A stretch of DNA of 64,000 nucleotides from DASPWW01 sp963841715 (lineage in GTDB: Bacteria > Actinomycetota > Thermoleophilia > Solirubrobacterales > 70-9), in the NCBI GenBank assembly GCA_963841715.1, contig CAWJDP010000003.1, positions 62,001-126,000 on the forward strand. Reading direction: 5' to 3'. The translations under genes and the position numbers were made by a program. Numbering within the stretch: the first letter of the stretch is position 1; each line of letters starts with the position of its first letter. The notes under the pieces are model-generated. The model was not told where the DNA came from. It made no database searches and worked only from the letters and a program-made list of their open reading frames with translations. Below, in pieces: positions 1-9,039 of the stretch.

Positions 1-689
1 CCCTGGGGCGTCGCCTTGATCAGCTTCGCGAAGTCGTTCGCCGCCGCCTGGACGTCGATGTCGCCCGAGATATGGGTCGTCGTCGTGCCCTCGACGTCGG
101 CGTCGCCGTCATTGGAGAGGTTCGTGAGCAGGCCCTTGAAGTCGATCGTGCACGCGCTCTGCGCCGTCGACTTCGAGCTGCCCTGCTGCTCGAGGCTCTG
201 CGAGCAACCCTGCGTGAACGCCTCGCTCGGCGACAGGCCCGCGGTCTGGCTCTGGCTCTGGCTCTTCTGACCCTTGAGATAGGACTGCTTGAACTGGTCG
301 AAGATCGTCGCCGGGACCGAGTAGTCGGTGCCGTTGTAGCTCACGTAGGCCGCGTCGCCGGTCGAGATCAGGCCGCCGGAGAAGTTGATGTTCTGACCCG
401 CGCCGGAGGCATCGAGCTTGCCGGTGAGGTCGAACTGGGGGAACGTGTTGCTCGCGCCGCCCTGGAACGGGCCCGACAGCGAGGCGCTGAAGCTGCCGCT
501 CTGGCTTCCCTGGGCGCTCGCCTTGACCGCGAGGTCGAGGTTTCCGCTCTTGACGGTGTGATCGCCCGAGAACGTCTGGTCGATCACCTGCTGCGGGTCC
601 TCGCTCCCTCCGCTGCTTCCGCAGGCGGCAATGAGGCCGGCCGAGAGCAGCGCAAGCGCGGCGATCGAGAGAAGTCGGATGCGGTTCAA
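1..689 (-). CDS. Secreted lipoprotein, LolA/LppX-like (C-terminus outside window)
   Basis: The reading frame starts at a TTG (687-689) behind an AAGGGGG-type ribosome site about ten bases upstream and stays open to the window edge, so the C-terminus is missing. Residues 1-22 form a signal peptide with two Arg and a long Leu/Ala core, ending in a lipobox (LIAAC, Cys23), so the protein should be a lipid-anchored extracytoplasmic lipoprotein. A Ser/Gly-rich linker follows, then alternating hydrophobic/polar strands (for example NINFSGGLISTGDAAYVSYN) and a Ser/Gln-rich patch around residues 135-145. The layout resembles the LppX/LprG/LolA-like lipoproteins of actinobacteria that bind lipids, but no diagnostic residue is visible. 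Divergent from the cyclase gene at 770. The lipoprotein call is strong; the function is open. Confidence 0.75.
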   Translation of the reverse strand, partial: MNRIRLLSIAALALLSAGLIAACGSSGGSEDPQQVIDQTFSGDHTVKSGNLDLAVKASAQGSQSGSFSASLSGPFQGGASNTFPQFDLTGKLDASGAGQNINFSGGLISTGDAAYVSYNGTDYSVPATIFDQFKQSYLKGQKSQSQSQTAGLSPSEAFTQGCSQSLEQQGSSKSTAQSACTIDFKGLLTNLSNDGDADVEGTTTTHISGDIDVQAAANDFAKLIKATPQ

Positions 690-769
690 GTCTTTAGTCC
701 CCCTTCGGAGTTTGCGAGCCGCGAGAGGGTATCGCAGTCGCGCGCCCACGCTCAGGGCTCGGTGGCCGT

Positions 770-3700
770 ATGTTTCATGCGATGTCCTGCCCGAATTGCG
801 GAACGCATAATCCCGAGCGGGCGAAGTTCTGCATGTCGTGCGGAGCCGGGCTTTCCCCTGCCTGTCCGGCGTGCGGGACCGAGAACCCGGCGGGTGCGAA
901 ATTCTGCGTCGAGTGCGGGACCGCGCTCGCAGGGGGCGCGCGGACGCCCGCGGCGCCGCCGCGTGAGCCGGACGAGGCGCCGCCCGAGGAGCGGCGCAAG
1001 GCGACCGTCCTCTTCGCTGACCTCTCCGGCTACACCGCCGTCGCCGAGCGCATGGACCCCGAGGCCGTGAAGGCGATGGTCGACCGCGCGCTGCGCCGGC
1101 TCGGCGAGGAGGTGACGCGGTACGGCGGCCGGGTCGACAAGTACATCGGCGACAACGTGATGGGCGTCTGGGGGGCGCCGGTCGCGCACGAGGACGACCC
1201 GGAGCGCGCCGTGCGTGCCGGGCTCGCGATGCAGGCAGCCATGGACGAGGTCAACGAGCAGGTAGCGCCGAGCCCCGACGTCACGCTCTCGCTCCGCGTC
1301 GGGATCAACTCCGGCGAGGTGCTCGCCGGGCAGGTCGGCGACGGCTACACCGTGATCGGCGACCCCGTCAACGTCGCCTCGCGGCTCGAGGCCGCGGCGC
1401 GGCCGGGAACCGTCACCGTCGGGGCGATCACCCAGCGCCTGACCCGCGACGCGATCGAGTACACGGAGCTCGAGCCGCTGGAGCTGAAGGGAAAGTCGGA
1501 GCCCGTGCCCGCGTGGGAAGCGGTCCGGGTCCTCGACTCGGTCGGCGTGCGGCGCCAGGGCCGTGCCGAGACGCCGCTGATCGGCCGCGAGGACGAGTCG
1601 GAGCTGCTCGGGTCGCTGCTCGAGCGCGTCATCCGCGAGGAGCGGCCCTCGCTCGTGACCGTGTTCGGCCAGGCCGGGGTCGGGAAGTCGCGCCTGCTGC
1701 GCGACCTCCGCCGCCGGATCAGCGAACAGCCCGAGCCACCCGGCTTCCGCGCCGGCCACTGCCCGGCGTACGGCACGGGGATCGCCTACTGGGCGCTCGG
1801 AGAGGTGATCCGCGGCGAGTTCGAGATTCTCGACACCGACGAGACGGACACGGCGTGGTCGAAGTTGCGCAGCGGGGTCGAGGAGGTTGTCTCCGACGCC
1901 GAGACCGAGGAGCCTCCGGAGCGGATCGCGGCGCTGCTCGCGCGCCCGCTCGGAATCGAGCCCGAGGCGGACCTCGAGGCGATGCAGAGTCTCGAGGGCG
2001 AGGATCCGCAGCAGACCCGCGACCGGATGTTCTCCGCCGCGCGCTCGCTGATCGAGGCGATGAGCCGCCGGCGCCCGCTCGTGCTCGCGTTCGAGGACAT
2101 CCACTGGGCCGATGACGGGACGCTCGACCTGATCGAGTACCTCGCCCGCTGGGTGCGCGGCCCGGCGCTGATCGTCTGCCTCGCCCGCGACGAGCTCCTC
2201 GACCGCCGTTCGGGATGGGGCGGCGGGCGCCGCAACGCGACGACGATCTCGCTCGAGCCGCTGACCGACGCCGAGGCGAAGGATCTCGTCGACGCGCTGC
2301 TCCCCGGCAACAACGGCCACTCCGAGCTCGTCCCCGAGCTCGCCGAGCGCTCGGGCGGCAACCCGCTGTTCGCCGAGGAGATGGTCAACCGCATCCTCGA
2401 GGAGGGAAGCCGCGACGCCGAGACGCTTCCCGAGACCGTCCATTCCGTGCTCGCGGCGCGGCTCGACTCGCTCGAGAGCTCGGAGCGACGACTGCTCCAG
2501 CACGCGTCGGTCGTCGGGCAGACGTTCTGGGAGGGCTCGCTGAACGAGCTCGCGTCGGAGGAGGGGATGCAGCTGGGGACGACGCTCGAAGGGCTGCAGG
2601 AGAAGGACCTGATCGTCCCCAGCCCCGGGAGCCGGCTGGCGGGCGAGCGCGAGTACGCGTTCAAGCACGTGTTGATTCGCGACGTCGCCTACTCGACACT
2701 GCCGAAGGCGACCCGGGCGCGGAAGCACTTCGACGTCGGACGGTTCATCGAGGAGCGCGCCGGCGAGCGTGCCGAGGGGTTCGTCGCGCTCGTCGCCGAC
2801 CAGTACGGGCGCGCCGCGGCGCTCGCAACCGAGGCGAGCCTCGCCCCGGAGGAAAACGAGGCCGTGAACGCCCGTGCGCTGCGCTTCGCCGAGGCCGCCG
2901 GCGACAGCGCGGCCGCGCTGTACTCGAACCAGGAGGCGCTGTCCCATTACACGCGCGCGCTCGAGCTCCCGATCGAGCTCCCGCCCGACGTCGAGGCGCG
3001 GATCGGCGAGAAGAAGGGCGACGTCGCGCTGCGGCTCGGGCGGATCGACACCGCGGTCGAGATCTGGGAGCGCTGCCTCGACTACCACCGTCGCGAGGAG
3101 GACCTCGCGCGGGTCGGCGACCTGCACCGCAAGATCGGCGCCGGGCTGTGGCACAAGGGCGAGCGCGAGGCTTCGATCGACCACTACCAGAAGGGGATCG
3201 ACCTGCTCAAGGACGGCCCGCCCTGCCTCGAGCTGGTGCGCCTGTACGAGGAGGCCGCGTCCCTGTACATGCACACGGGCGACAACATGCTCGCGATCTA
3301 CGCGTCCGAGAAGGCGCTCCGGCTCGCCGAGCGGCTCGGCGAGGCCGCAGCGGCGAGCCGCGCGCACGGGATATTCGGGCGCGTGTTCGGACGCATCGGC
3401 GACGCCGCGAAGGCGCGCGAGAACCTCGAGCGCTCGGTCGAGCTCGCCCGCGACTCCGACCCCGGCGAGGCGGTGCGCGCGCTGCTCACGCTCGGCTACC
3501 ACCTCGAGGTCTCCGAGGCGGACTACGAGCACGCCGGTGCCGCGTACACCGAGGCGCTGCAGCTCGCCGAGCAGGTCGGCGACCTCCCGTCCCAGGTCGA
3601 GCTGCACGCTGCGCTCGGAACGCTCGCGGCGTGGCGAACCGACTGGGACGAGGTCCAGCGCGCGACCGACGCGAGCTCGGACCTCGCGGAGCGCGAGGGC

Positions 3701-4333
3701 CTGGTCGGCAAGCTCTGCTTCCCCTACGTCATGCGGGGCCTGCTGCTGTGGCGCGAGGGAGAGTGGGAGCAGGCGGCGAGCGCGTGCCGCCGCGGGCACG
3801 AGCTCGGCGAGCAGGTCGGCCGCTCCGAGGTCGCGTTCGCGGCCCTGTACTGGCTCGCGGCGACGCTGCGCGACAGCGGCGACTACGCCGGTGCCGAGAC
3901 GGCACTCTCCCAGGCGCTCGACGTCTGCGAGCGCGCGGGACTGATCGCGCAGTCGATCGAGGCGATCTCGTCCCGCGCGGTCACGCTCGCGCTCGGCGGC
4001 CGCCTGGAGCAGGCGCGGGAGGCCGCCGAGGAGGCCGAGCACCTCACCGAGCGGCTCCGCTACCCGGTCGGCGACGCGTCGGTGCGCGAGGCGCACGGGG
4101 CGACCGCAGCCGACCCCGCCGACGGCATTGCCGCGCTCGCCGAGGCTGCCGAGGCATGGAGCGAGCTCGGACGCCCGCTCGACGCGACGCGCTGCGAGAT
4201 GCTGCGGGGCCGCCGGCTGCGCGAGAGCGATCCGGCTGCGGCCGAGACCGCGCTCGAGGCGGCCTCGACGCGCTTCGACGAGCTCGGCGTGCCCCATCTC
4301 GCGGCGCGCGCGAGAGAGCTCGTGGCCGGCTGA
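770..4333 (+). CDS. Zinc-ribbon / class III adenylate cyclase / AAA ATPase / TPR regulator
   Basis: A 1187-residue cytoplasmic multidomain signalling protein. Two double-CxxC zinc ribbons lie at residues 7-51 (CPNCG..CMSCG, CPACG..CVECG). A class III nucleotide cyclase domain covers about 77-255, with the metal Asp in LFADLSGY (81-88), a second Asp in YIGDNVMGVW (125-134) and NVASRLE (201-207). A STAND/AAA ATPase follows, with Walker A GQAGVGKS at 300-307 and Walker B near 440 (FEDIHWAD). The last 500 residues are helical TPR-like repeats. This order is typical of large actinobacterial and rhizobial cyclase regulators, which probably convert ATP to cAMP under control of the ATPase/TPR module. 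An in-frame ATG four codons downstream (782) is an alternative start; neither has a good ribosome site. The ligand is unknown. Confidence 0.93.
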   Translation: MFHAMSCPNCGTHNPERAKFCMSCGAGLSPACPACGTENPAGAKFCVECGTALAGGARTPAAPPREPDEAPPEERRKATVLFADLSGYTAVAERMDPEAVKAMVDRALRRLGEEVTRYGGRVDKYIGDNVMGVWGAPVAHEDDPERAVRAGLAMQAAMDEVNEQVAPSPDVTLSLRVGINSGEVLAGQVGDGYTVIGDPVNVASRLEAAARPGTVTVGAITQRLTRDAIEYTELEPLELKGKSEPVPAWEAVRVLDSVGVRRQGRAETPLIGREDESELLGSLLERVIREERPSLVTVFGQAGVGKSRLLRDLRRRISEQPEPPGFRAGHCPAYGTGIAYWALGEVIRGEFEILDTDETDTAWSKLRSGVEEVVSDAETEEPPERIAALLARPLGIEPEADLEAMQSLEGEDPQQTRDRMFSAARSLIEAMSRRRPLVLAFEDIHWADDGTLDLIEYLARWVRGPALIVCLARDELLDRRSGWGGGRRNATTISLEPLTDAEAKDLVDALLPGNNGHSELVPELAERSGGNPLFAEEMVNRILEEGSRDAETLPETVHSVLAARLDSLESSERRLLQHASVVGQTFWEGSLNELASEEGMQLGTTLEGLQEKDLIVPSPGSRLAGEREYAFKHVLIRDVAYSTLPKATRARKHFDVGRFIEERAGERAEGFVALVADQYGRAAALATEASLAPEENEAVNARALRFAEAAGDSAAALYSNQEALSHYTRALELPIELPPDVEARIGEKKGDVALRLGRIDTAVEIWERCLDYHRREEDLARVGDLHRKIGAGLWHKGEREASIDHYQKGIDLLKDGPPCLELVRLYEEAASLYMHTGDNMLAIYASEKALRLAERLGEAAAASRAHGIFGRVFGRIGDAAKARENLERSVELARDSDPGEAVRALLTLGYHLEVSEADYEHAGAAYTEALQLAEQVGDLPSQVELHAALGTLAAWRTDWDEVQRATDASSDLAEREGLVGKLCFPYVMRGLLLWREGEWEQAASACRRGHELGEQVGRSEVAFAALYWLAATLRDSGDYAGAETALSQALDVCERAGLIAQSIEAISSRAVTLALGGRLEQAREAAEEAEHLTERLRYPVGDASVREAHGATAADPADGIAALAEAAEAWSELGRPLDATRCEMLRGRRLRESDPAAAETALEAASTRFDELGVPHLAARARELVAG

Positions 4334-4365
4334 TGCCGCGCCCGCCGCGAAACTAGAATCGGCGC

Positions 4366-4845
4366 GTGGCCGCTCAGCCCGACAGCGAGCCGAGGAGCTG
4401 GATCCTCACCGGCTCGCTCGAGAACTTCCGCATCAACGCCGCCCGCGACTTCGACGTGATCGGGCTCAAGGAGCGGCGCCGCCGGCTGGCGGAGTCGATG
4501 GAGCCCGGCGACGATGTGTTCTTCTACGTCACCGGGGTGCAGGCGTTCGGCGCGATCGCGCGGGTGCGCTCGGCGATGTTCGAGGACCGGACCGAGGTCT
4601 GGCCCCGGGGACGCAAGCGGGAGGAATACCCGTGGCGGGTCGAGGCCGAGCCGCTGCTGGTGCTGCCGGAGGACCGCTTCGTCGCCGCAAGCGGGCTCGC
4701 GCGAGCGCTTGTCCACGTCCGCAAGTGGCCCGCCGAGCACTGGCAGCTCGCATTCCAGGGGCAGCTGCGCGAGATCGGCGACGACGACGCGAGCCTCTTG
4801 CGCGTACGCCTCGAGGCCGCGACCACCGAGCCCGTGATCTCGTGA
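4366..4845 (+). CDS. EVE (PUA-like) domain protein
   Basis: This 159-residue protein starts at GTG 4366, 32 bases after the cyclase gene. The stretch SWILTGSLENF, then a Lys/Arg-rich helix, DDVFFYVTGVQAFGAIARV and the late YPWRVEAEPLLVLPED strand match the EVE/UPF0310 fold, a PUA-like domain that reads modified bases or RNA. Nearly the whole length is the domain, so there is no attached nuclease or methylase. Its stop codon overlaps the GTG start of the next gene, so the two are probably co-translated. The family assignment is good; the nucleic-acid target cannot be read from the sequence. Confidence 0.8.
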   Translation: MAAQPDSEPRSWILTGSLENFRINAARDFDVIGLKERRRRLAESMEPGDDVFFYVTGVQAFGAIARVRSAMFEDRTEVWPRGRKREEYPWRVEAEPLLVLPEDRFVAASGLARALVHVRKWPAEHWQLAFQGQLREIGDDDASLLRVRLEAATTEPVIS

Positions 4846-5264
4846 GCGACATCTCGGGCGGTGGAGCCGGCACCGGCGGTCCGTTGATCCACGAGCAGCA
4901 CTACACGGTCGAGGAGGCGAACGCACTGCTCCCGCGCGTGAAGCCGGTGCTGAGCCAGCTCCGCGAGGCGAAGGACGAGCTCGTCGACTCCGATGCGCAC
5001 GAGGCGCTGTCCGAGGCGGCGCCGGAGAACGGCGGCGGGTCGCCCGGGCGCCAGGTCGGCGAGGCGTTCCTGGAGGTGCGCCAGCTGCTCGGCGCGCTCG
5101 AGGAGGCGGGGCTCGTCGTCCGCGACATCGACCGCGGGCTGATCGACTTCCCGGCGATTCGCGACGGTGAGGAGATCTACTTGTGCTGGGAGCTCGGCGA
5201 GGACTCGGTCGAGCACTGGCACGGCCTCGACTCGGGCTACGGTGGCCGACAGCCCCTCGAGTGA
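4842..5264 (+). CDS. DUF2203 family protein
   Basis: A 140-residue acidic cytoplasmic protein whose GTG start (4842-4844) overlaps the TGA of the EVE gene. After a Gly-rich N-terminus of about 17 residues comes YTVEEANALLPRVKPVLSQL, the hallmark opening of DUF2203, then a helical segment and the C-terminal FPAIRDGEEIYLCWELGED..HWHGLDSGY block, also characteristic of the family. DUF2203 proteins are widespread in Gram-positives and have no established function. The His/Trp-rich end could be a metal or ligand site, but that is speculation. The gene directly after it overlaps by 23 bases. Confidence 0.85.
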   Translation: MSDISGGGAGTGGPLIHEQHYTVEEANALLPRVKPVLSQLREAKDELVDSDAHEALSEAAPENGGGSPGRQVGEAFLEVRQLLGALEEAGLVVRDIDRGLIDFPAIRDGEEIYLCWELGEDSVEHWHGLDSGYGGRQPLE

Positions 5265-5748
5265 GGGCCGTTCGAAGCAGGGCGAGCGCGCCGGGCACGG
5301 CGATCTCTCGAAGCCCGGCGAGCTGTTCCGCTCGCTCGCCGCGCACGACCGCCTCGCGACGATCGGCGCCGCGATCACGATCTTCAGCCTGCTGCTGCCC
5401 TGGTACGGGGTCAACGTCAGCGGCGGGCTCGCGAAGACCGGCGTCAACGGGTTTGGGTTCGTTCAGGCCGCGCTCGTCCTCACCGCCGGCTCGGCGCTGG
5501 CGCTGATCGTCCGCACTGCAACCGGACACCGGCTGCCGAAGCCGCTGAACGAGGGCACGCTGCTCGCCGTCGCCGGGGCGTGGTCGATCGTCCTGATCGC
5601 GTACCGGATGGCGGCGCGACCGGAGTTCGACCTCCCCGGGGCGGGGCGCGTCGCGCTCCGCTACGGGATCTTCATCGCCCTGGCCGGAGCGCTCCTGCTG
5701 CTCGCCGGCGGGCTTCGCCGCCGGCGCGAGGAGACCTCGGCGGGCTGA
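5242..5748 (+). CDS. Four-helix membrane protein, function unknown
   Basis: The GTG at 5242 (VADSPSSEG) lies inside the end of the DUF2203 gene, which suggests coupled translation. Of 168 residues, the first 35 are polar. Four hydrophobic helices follow (around IGAAITIFSLLLPWYGV, FVQAALVLTAGSALALIV, LLAVAGAWSIVLIAY and GIFIALAGALLLLAGGL), then an Arg-rich tail (RRRREE) that by the positive-inside rule should be cytoplasmic. The LLPWYGV motif at the end of helix 1 recurs in many actinobacterial hypothetical membrane proteins. It closes the 4366-5748 operon, just ahead of a strong hairpin. No enzyme or transporter motif is seen. Confidence 0.8.
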   Translation: MADSPSSEGRSKQGERAGHGDLSKPGELFRSLAAHDRLATIGAAITIFSLLLPWYGVNVSGGLAKTGVNGFGFVQAALVLTAGSALALIVRTATGHRLPKPLNEGTLLAVAGAWSIVLIAYRMAARPEFDLPGAGRVALRYGIFIALAGALLLLAGGLRRRREETSAG

Positions 5749-5758
5749 GCGGACGAGG

Positions 5759-5784
5759 AACGGGGCGCCCGAGGGCGCCCCGTT
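5759..5784 (+). terminator. Hairpin terminator after the EVE/DUF2203 operon
   Basis: A perfect 12-bp inverted repeat (AACGGGGCGCCC, 2-base loop, GGGCGCCCCGTT) lies 11 bases after the stop codon at 5748. No U-run follows, as is common in high-GC actinobacteria. Confidence 0.7.
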
Positions 5785-6118
5785 CCGTGTCTCGCCGTGG
5801 GGTGCTCCGGCTAGGAGCTATGTGTCATGTGGTGCATCGGATCGGCACCGGTAGGGAATCGGGCCGACCACATGGAGAAAGCTTTGAAAAGTTCGGAAAA
5901 ATTATTCCAGCCCGCATCAGCCGGACGAAGAAATAGTGTAGCTGGTCGTCCGGTTTCCCTGGACGTTTGTACTAGTGGCCAGGAGCCGGCACCGGCGCCG
6001 GTAGGCTCCGCGCCATCGACCGCGGCAGCGAGATCTCCTACATGGTGCTCGAGCCCGGCACCCCGGCGCTCGAGGCCGAGCGTCCCGCCGGACGGACCGG
6101 CTGAGCGGCCCACGCGGC
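5785..6118. other. Intergenic stretch with a relatively AT-rich core and a gene remnant
   Basis: No intact gene. Bases about 5870-5970 are clearly richer in A/T than the surroundings. They hold an 8-bp inverted repeat (CCGGACGA at 5921-5928 and TCGTCCGG at 5946-5953), which could be a promoter or operator for the peptidase gene at 6119. From about 6015 to 6104 a frame reads IDRGSEISYMVLEPGTPALE and ends in TGA; see the separate entry. Confidence 0.5.
6015..6104 (+). pseudogene. Possible short gene remnant (SYMVLEPGTP motif)
   Basis: A 29-codon open stretch reads IDRGSEISYMVLEPGTPALE followed by nine more residues and a TGA. The opening resembles, from memory, the first residues of small PRC-barrel-like actinobacterial proteins that begin with a 'SYxVLExGTPVY' segment. 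The rest of such a domain is absent and no good start or ribosome site is present. It may be the 5' scar of a deleted gene, or chance. Confidence 0.2.
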
Positions 6119-7630
6119 GTGGACGAGCGCTTCGCCGAGCTCCGCGGCCGCCTCGGCGCGATCAGCGATCTCGGCCGCGCCCGGGCGCTGCTTGCCTGGG
6201 ACGAGCGCACGATGATGCCTTCAGGCGGCGCCGCCGGACGAGCCGAGCAGCTTGCGACGCTGGCGCGCGTGCGCCACGAGCTGTTCGCCTCAGACGAGCT
6301 CGCGGAGCTGCTCGAGGAGCTCCGCCCCGTCGCCGAGCAGCTCCCGCACGGCTCCGACGAGGCGGCGCTCGTCCGCGTCGCACGCCGCGACTGCGACAAG
6401 GCGCGCCGCGTTCCCGCCGAGCTCCGCGCGGAGATGACCCGCGCGGCGTCGGTCGCCGAGCACGCGTGGATCGGCGCCCGCCGAGACTCCGACTTCTCGA
6501 GCTTCCTCCCCCACCTCGAGCGCAACATCGAGCTGCGGCTTCGCTACGCGGAGCTGTTCGAGTCCGAGCACCCCTACGACCCGCTGCTCGACGACTACGA
6601 GCCCCACGCGAAGACCGCTCAGATCGCCCCCGTGCTCGACGAGCTGAAGCGCGGACTGCTGCCACTCGTCGAGCTCGTCCGCGACGCCGGCGACGGGCCC
6701 GACGACTCCTGCCTGCGCGGCCCCTTCCCCATCGCCGACCAGCGCGAGATCGTCGCCAACGTGATCGCGGAGCTCCCGCTGCCCGAGAACGGCTGGCGTC
6801 TAGACGACACCGTGCACCCGTTCGCGACCGCGATCACGCCCTCGGATGTAAGGCTGACGACGCGCTACGACGAGGGCCAGTTCGGGACCGCGCTGTGGGG
6901 CGCGATCCACGAGGCTGGGCACGGCCTCTACGACAGCGGCATCGCCCCCGAGCTCGCGCGCACGCCGCTGTGTCGCGGGGCCTCGCTCGGGTTCCACGAG
7001 TCGCAGAGCCGGCTGTGGGAGAACTGGGTCGGCCGCGGCCGGCCGTTCCTCGAGCACCTGCACCCACGGCTCGCGGCTGCGTTCCCGGAGCGGTTCGACG
7101 GCGTCGGGCCGGAAGCGCTCTACCGGGCCGCGAACCGCATCGTCCCGTCGCTGATCCGCGTCGAGGCCGACGAGGTGACCTACAATCTCCACATCGCGCT
7201 TCGCTTCGAGCTCGAGCTCGAGCTCGTCGAGGGCAGGCTCGAGGCCCGCGACCTGCCCGAGGCGTGGAACGAGCGCGTTCGCGAGTACCTCGGACTCGAG
7301 GTTCCCGACGACGCCCACGGCGTGCTCCAGGACGTCCACTGGGCGGGGGGCGCGTTCGGGTACTTCCCGACCTACTCGCTCGGAAACGTGATCGCTGCCC
7401 AGGTCTGGGAGGCGGCAACCAACGAGCTCGATGACGTCGGTGCGGCGATCGCCCGCGGCGAGCTGACGCCGCTTCGAGAGTGGCTGCGCGAGCATATCCA
7501 CCGCCACGGGGCCAAGCTCACCCCGTCGGAGCTGCTCGAGCGGCTCGGAATCGAGCTCACGGTCGAGCCGCTGATCCGCCACCTTCAGCGACGGATCGTC
7601 GACGTCTACGAGCTCTCGCCCTCGCGCTAG
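6119..7630 (+). CDS. M32 family metallocarboxypeptidase (Taq-type)
   Basis: A 503-residue cytoplasmic zinc carboxypeptidase, the normal length for family M32, which trims C-terminal residues from peptides. Family signatures appear in order: DDYEPH (159-164), HPF (233-235), DVRLTTRY (243-250), the zinc site HEAGH (264-268) and a following HESQSRLWEN block that supplies the third ligand region. No signal peptide is present. The start is GTG at 6119 (VDERFAEL); an upstream in-frame extension has no homologous character. It stands alone, with a convergent neighbour starting 60 bases past its stop. Function is confident, physiological substrate is not. Confidence 0.93.
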   Translation: MDERFAELRGRLGAISDLGRARALLAWDERTMMPSGGAAGRAEQLATLARVRHELFASDELAELLEELRPVAEQLPHGSDEAALVRVARRDCDKARRVPAELRAEMTRAASVAEHAWIGARRDSDFSSFLPHLERNIELRLRYAELFESEHPYDPLLDDYEPHAKTAQIAPVLDELKRGLLPLVELVRDAGDGPDDSCLRGPFPIADQREIVANVIAELPLPENGWRLDDTVHPFATAITPSDVRLTTRYDEGQFGTALWGAIHEAGHGLYDSGIAPELARTPLCRGASLGFHESQSRLWENWVGRGRPFLEHLHPRLAAAFPERFDGVGPEALYRAANRIVPSLIRVEADEVTYNLHIALRFELELELVEGRLEARDLPEAWNERVREYLGLEVPDDAHGVLQDVHWAGGAFGYFPTYSLGNVIAAQVWEAATNELDDVGAAIARGELTPLREWLREHIHRHGAKLTPSELLERLGIELTVEPLIRHLQRRIVDVYELSPSR

Positions 7631-7692
7631 CGAGAGCGTGGCCTGGCCTGGCCTCGATTGCGCCGTCCCCACGTCAGGCGGCCTGATGCGAG

Positions 7693-9039
7693 CTACGCGC
7701 GCTCCGCGAGCTCGTCGAGCGAGCGGCCGAGCCCGCCCGCCAGCACGTCGAGGCCGTCCAGCGCGTTCGGGTCGGTGCACATCCCGAGGCCCATCATGCC
7801 GGCGCACGAGATCGCCGAGATCCGAAGCGCGTGGTGCGCGGCCGGCTCGGCCATCGAGTAGTAGTCGGTTACGGCGCGGTCGAGAAGGTGGATCGGCTCG
7901 CGCGGCCCGGGGACGTTGGAGACCGAGAGACTGAACTCGCGCGGCCCGGACGCGAGCCGCATCGCCTCCTCATAGAGCGGGCTCAGGTGCGAAAGGCCGT
8001 GAAAGAACCCGAACAGCGCCTCGGCGTCCCCGTGCTGCTTGCGCTCCACCGTCTCCGCGTTGATCAGCTCCAGCCGGCGCGCGGGGTCGGCCTCGGTGAC
8101 GGGGAGGTCGATGAACAGGAACGAATCCGCGTTGCTGAGCTCATCGGCCTGCTCGGATCGGTGGTGCATGCTGACGGGGACCTTGACCCGCATGTGATCG
8201 GCCTCGAGATGCTGCCTGCCGAGCCAGCGCCGCAGCGCCCCCGCGACGCCAGCGAGGAGGACGTCGTTGATCGTCACGTGCCTTCCGAGCCGATCGCTGA
8301 AGCCGTGCGCGATTCGCTTCAGCTCGTCGAGGGGCCGCGTGACGAGCGCGATCTCACGCTCGTTTGTGATCTCGCGGTCAAGCGGCGAGGCGGGGCGCAC
8401 GGGCCGCAGCTCGCGCCCGATCGCCGACAGGGCATGGAGCGGAGCGCGTCCGGTTCCACCGGAGTCGGAGCCCGCCGCGCGCCCTCTTTGCTCGGGGCGC
8501 TGGCGGGTCGGCGCCTCGGGCATCCGCTCCGCGCCCTCGTCCCAGAGCACCGCCTGGACGAGCCGCACGGTGCTGACCCCGTCGGCGAGGCAGTGGTGGA
8601 TCCGGCACAGGACCCCGCTCTCTCCTCCCTTCAGCGGGACGAGGTCGAGCCGCCACAGCGGGTGGGCGTGGTCGAGACGCTCGGACATCACCTCGCCGGC
8701 GAGGGCGAGGAAGCGCTTGCGGTCGATCGGATCGGCCTCCGCCTGTCCGATGTGCCGCGCGAGGTCGAAGTCGGGGTCCTCGACCCACGCGGGCCCGCCT
8801 CCGCCGCCCGGGCTGAGCTCGACGCGCTCGCGGAGTCGCGGCTCATCCTCGAGTCGCGACCCGACCCGGCGTCGCAGCTCCTCGAGCTCGATCGGGTTGC
8901 CGTTTGGACCCGCCTCGGCGATCACGACCTTGAACGTGTGCCCGGTGATCGCCGCCGACTCGAGCGCGAGGATCCGCGCCGACTCGGGGTCGAGGTGCTC
9001 GGCCTCGTCGTGCTCGTTGTCGCCCATGCTGGTGTTCAT
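7693..9039 (-). CDS. WS/DGAT-type wax ester synthase / diacylglycerol acyltransferase
   Basis: A 448-residue protein with the catalytic HHxxxDG motif as HHCLADG (residues 148-154), the WS/DGAT signature, and the C-terminal condensation-like half containing the NDVLLA and SVSNVPGPREP segments conserved in the family. Such enzymes esterify acyl-CoA with fatty alcohols or diacylglycerol to make storage lipid. The ATG (9037-9039) overlaps the TGA of the amidohydrolase gene, so translation is coupled; a second in-frame ATG at 9027 also exists. The family is expanded in actinobacteria and members vary in acceptor, so the substrate is not assigned. Confidence 0.9.
   Translation of the reverse strand: MNTSMGDNEHDEAEHLDPESARILALESAAITGHTFKVVIAEAGPNGNPIELEELRRRVGSRLEDEPRLRERVELSPGGGGGPAWVEDPDFDLARHIGQAEADPIDRKRFLALAGEVMSERLDHAHPLWRLDLVPLKGGESGVLCRIHHCLADGVSTVRLVQAVLWDEGAERMPEAPTRQRPEQRGRAAGSDSGGTGRAPLHALSAIGRELRPVRPASPLDREITNEREIALVTRPLDELKRIAHGFSDRLGRHVTINDVLLAGVAGALRRWLGRQHLEADHMRVKVPVSMHHRSEQADELSNADSFLFIDLPVTEADPARRLELINAETVERKQHGDAEALFGFFHGLSHLSPLYEEAMRLASGPREFSLSVSNVPGPREPIHLLDRAVTDYYSMAEPAAHHALRISAISCAGMMGLGMCTDPNALDGLDVLAGGLGRSLDELAERA

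Noticed and set aside
752..4297. 1181-codon open frame on the minus strand opposite the cyclase gene
   Set aside because: Rich in Arg/Leu/Glu with no folds; it is the shadow of a GC-rich gene whose plus-strand protein has clear domains.
5827..7434. 535-codon plus-strand frame overlapping the M32 peptidase
   Set aside because: Arg/Pro-rich shadow; the peptidase frame holds the HEAGH site.
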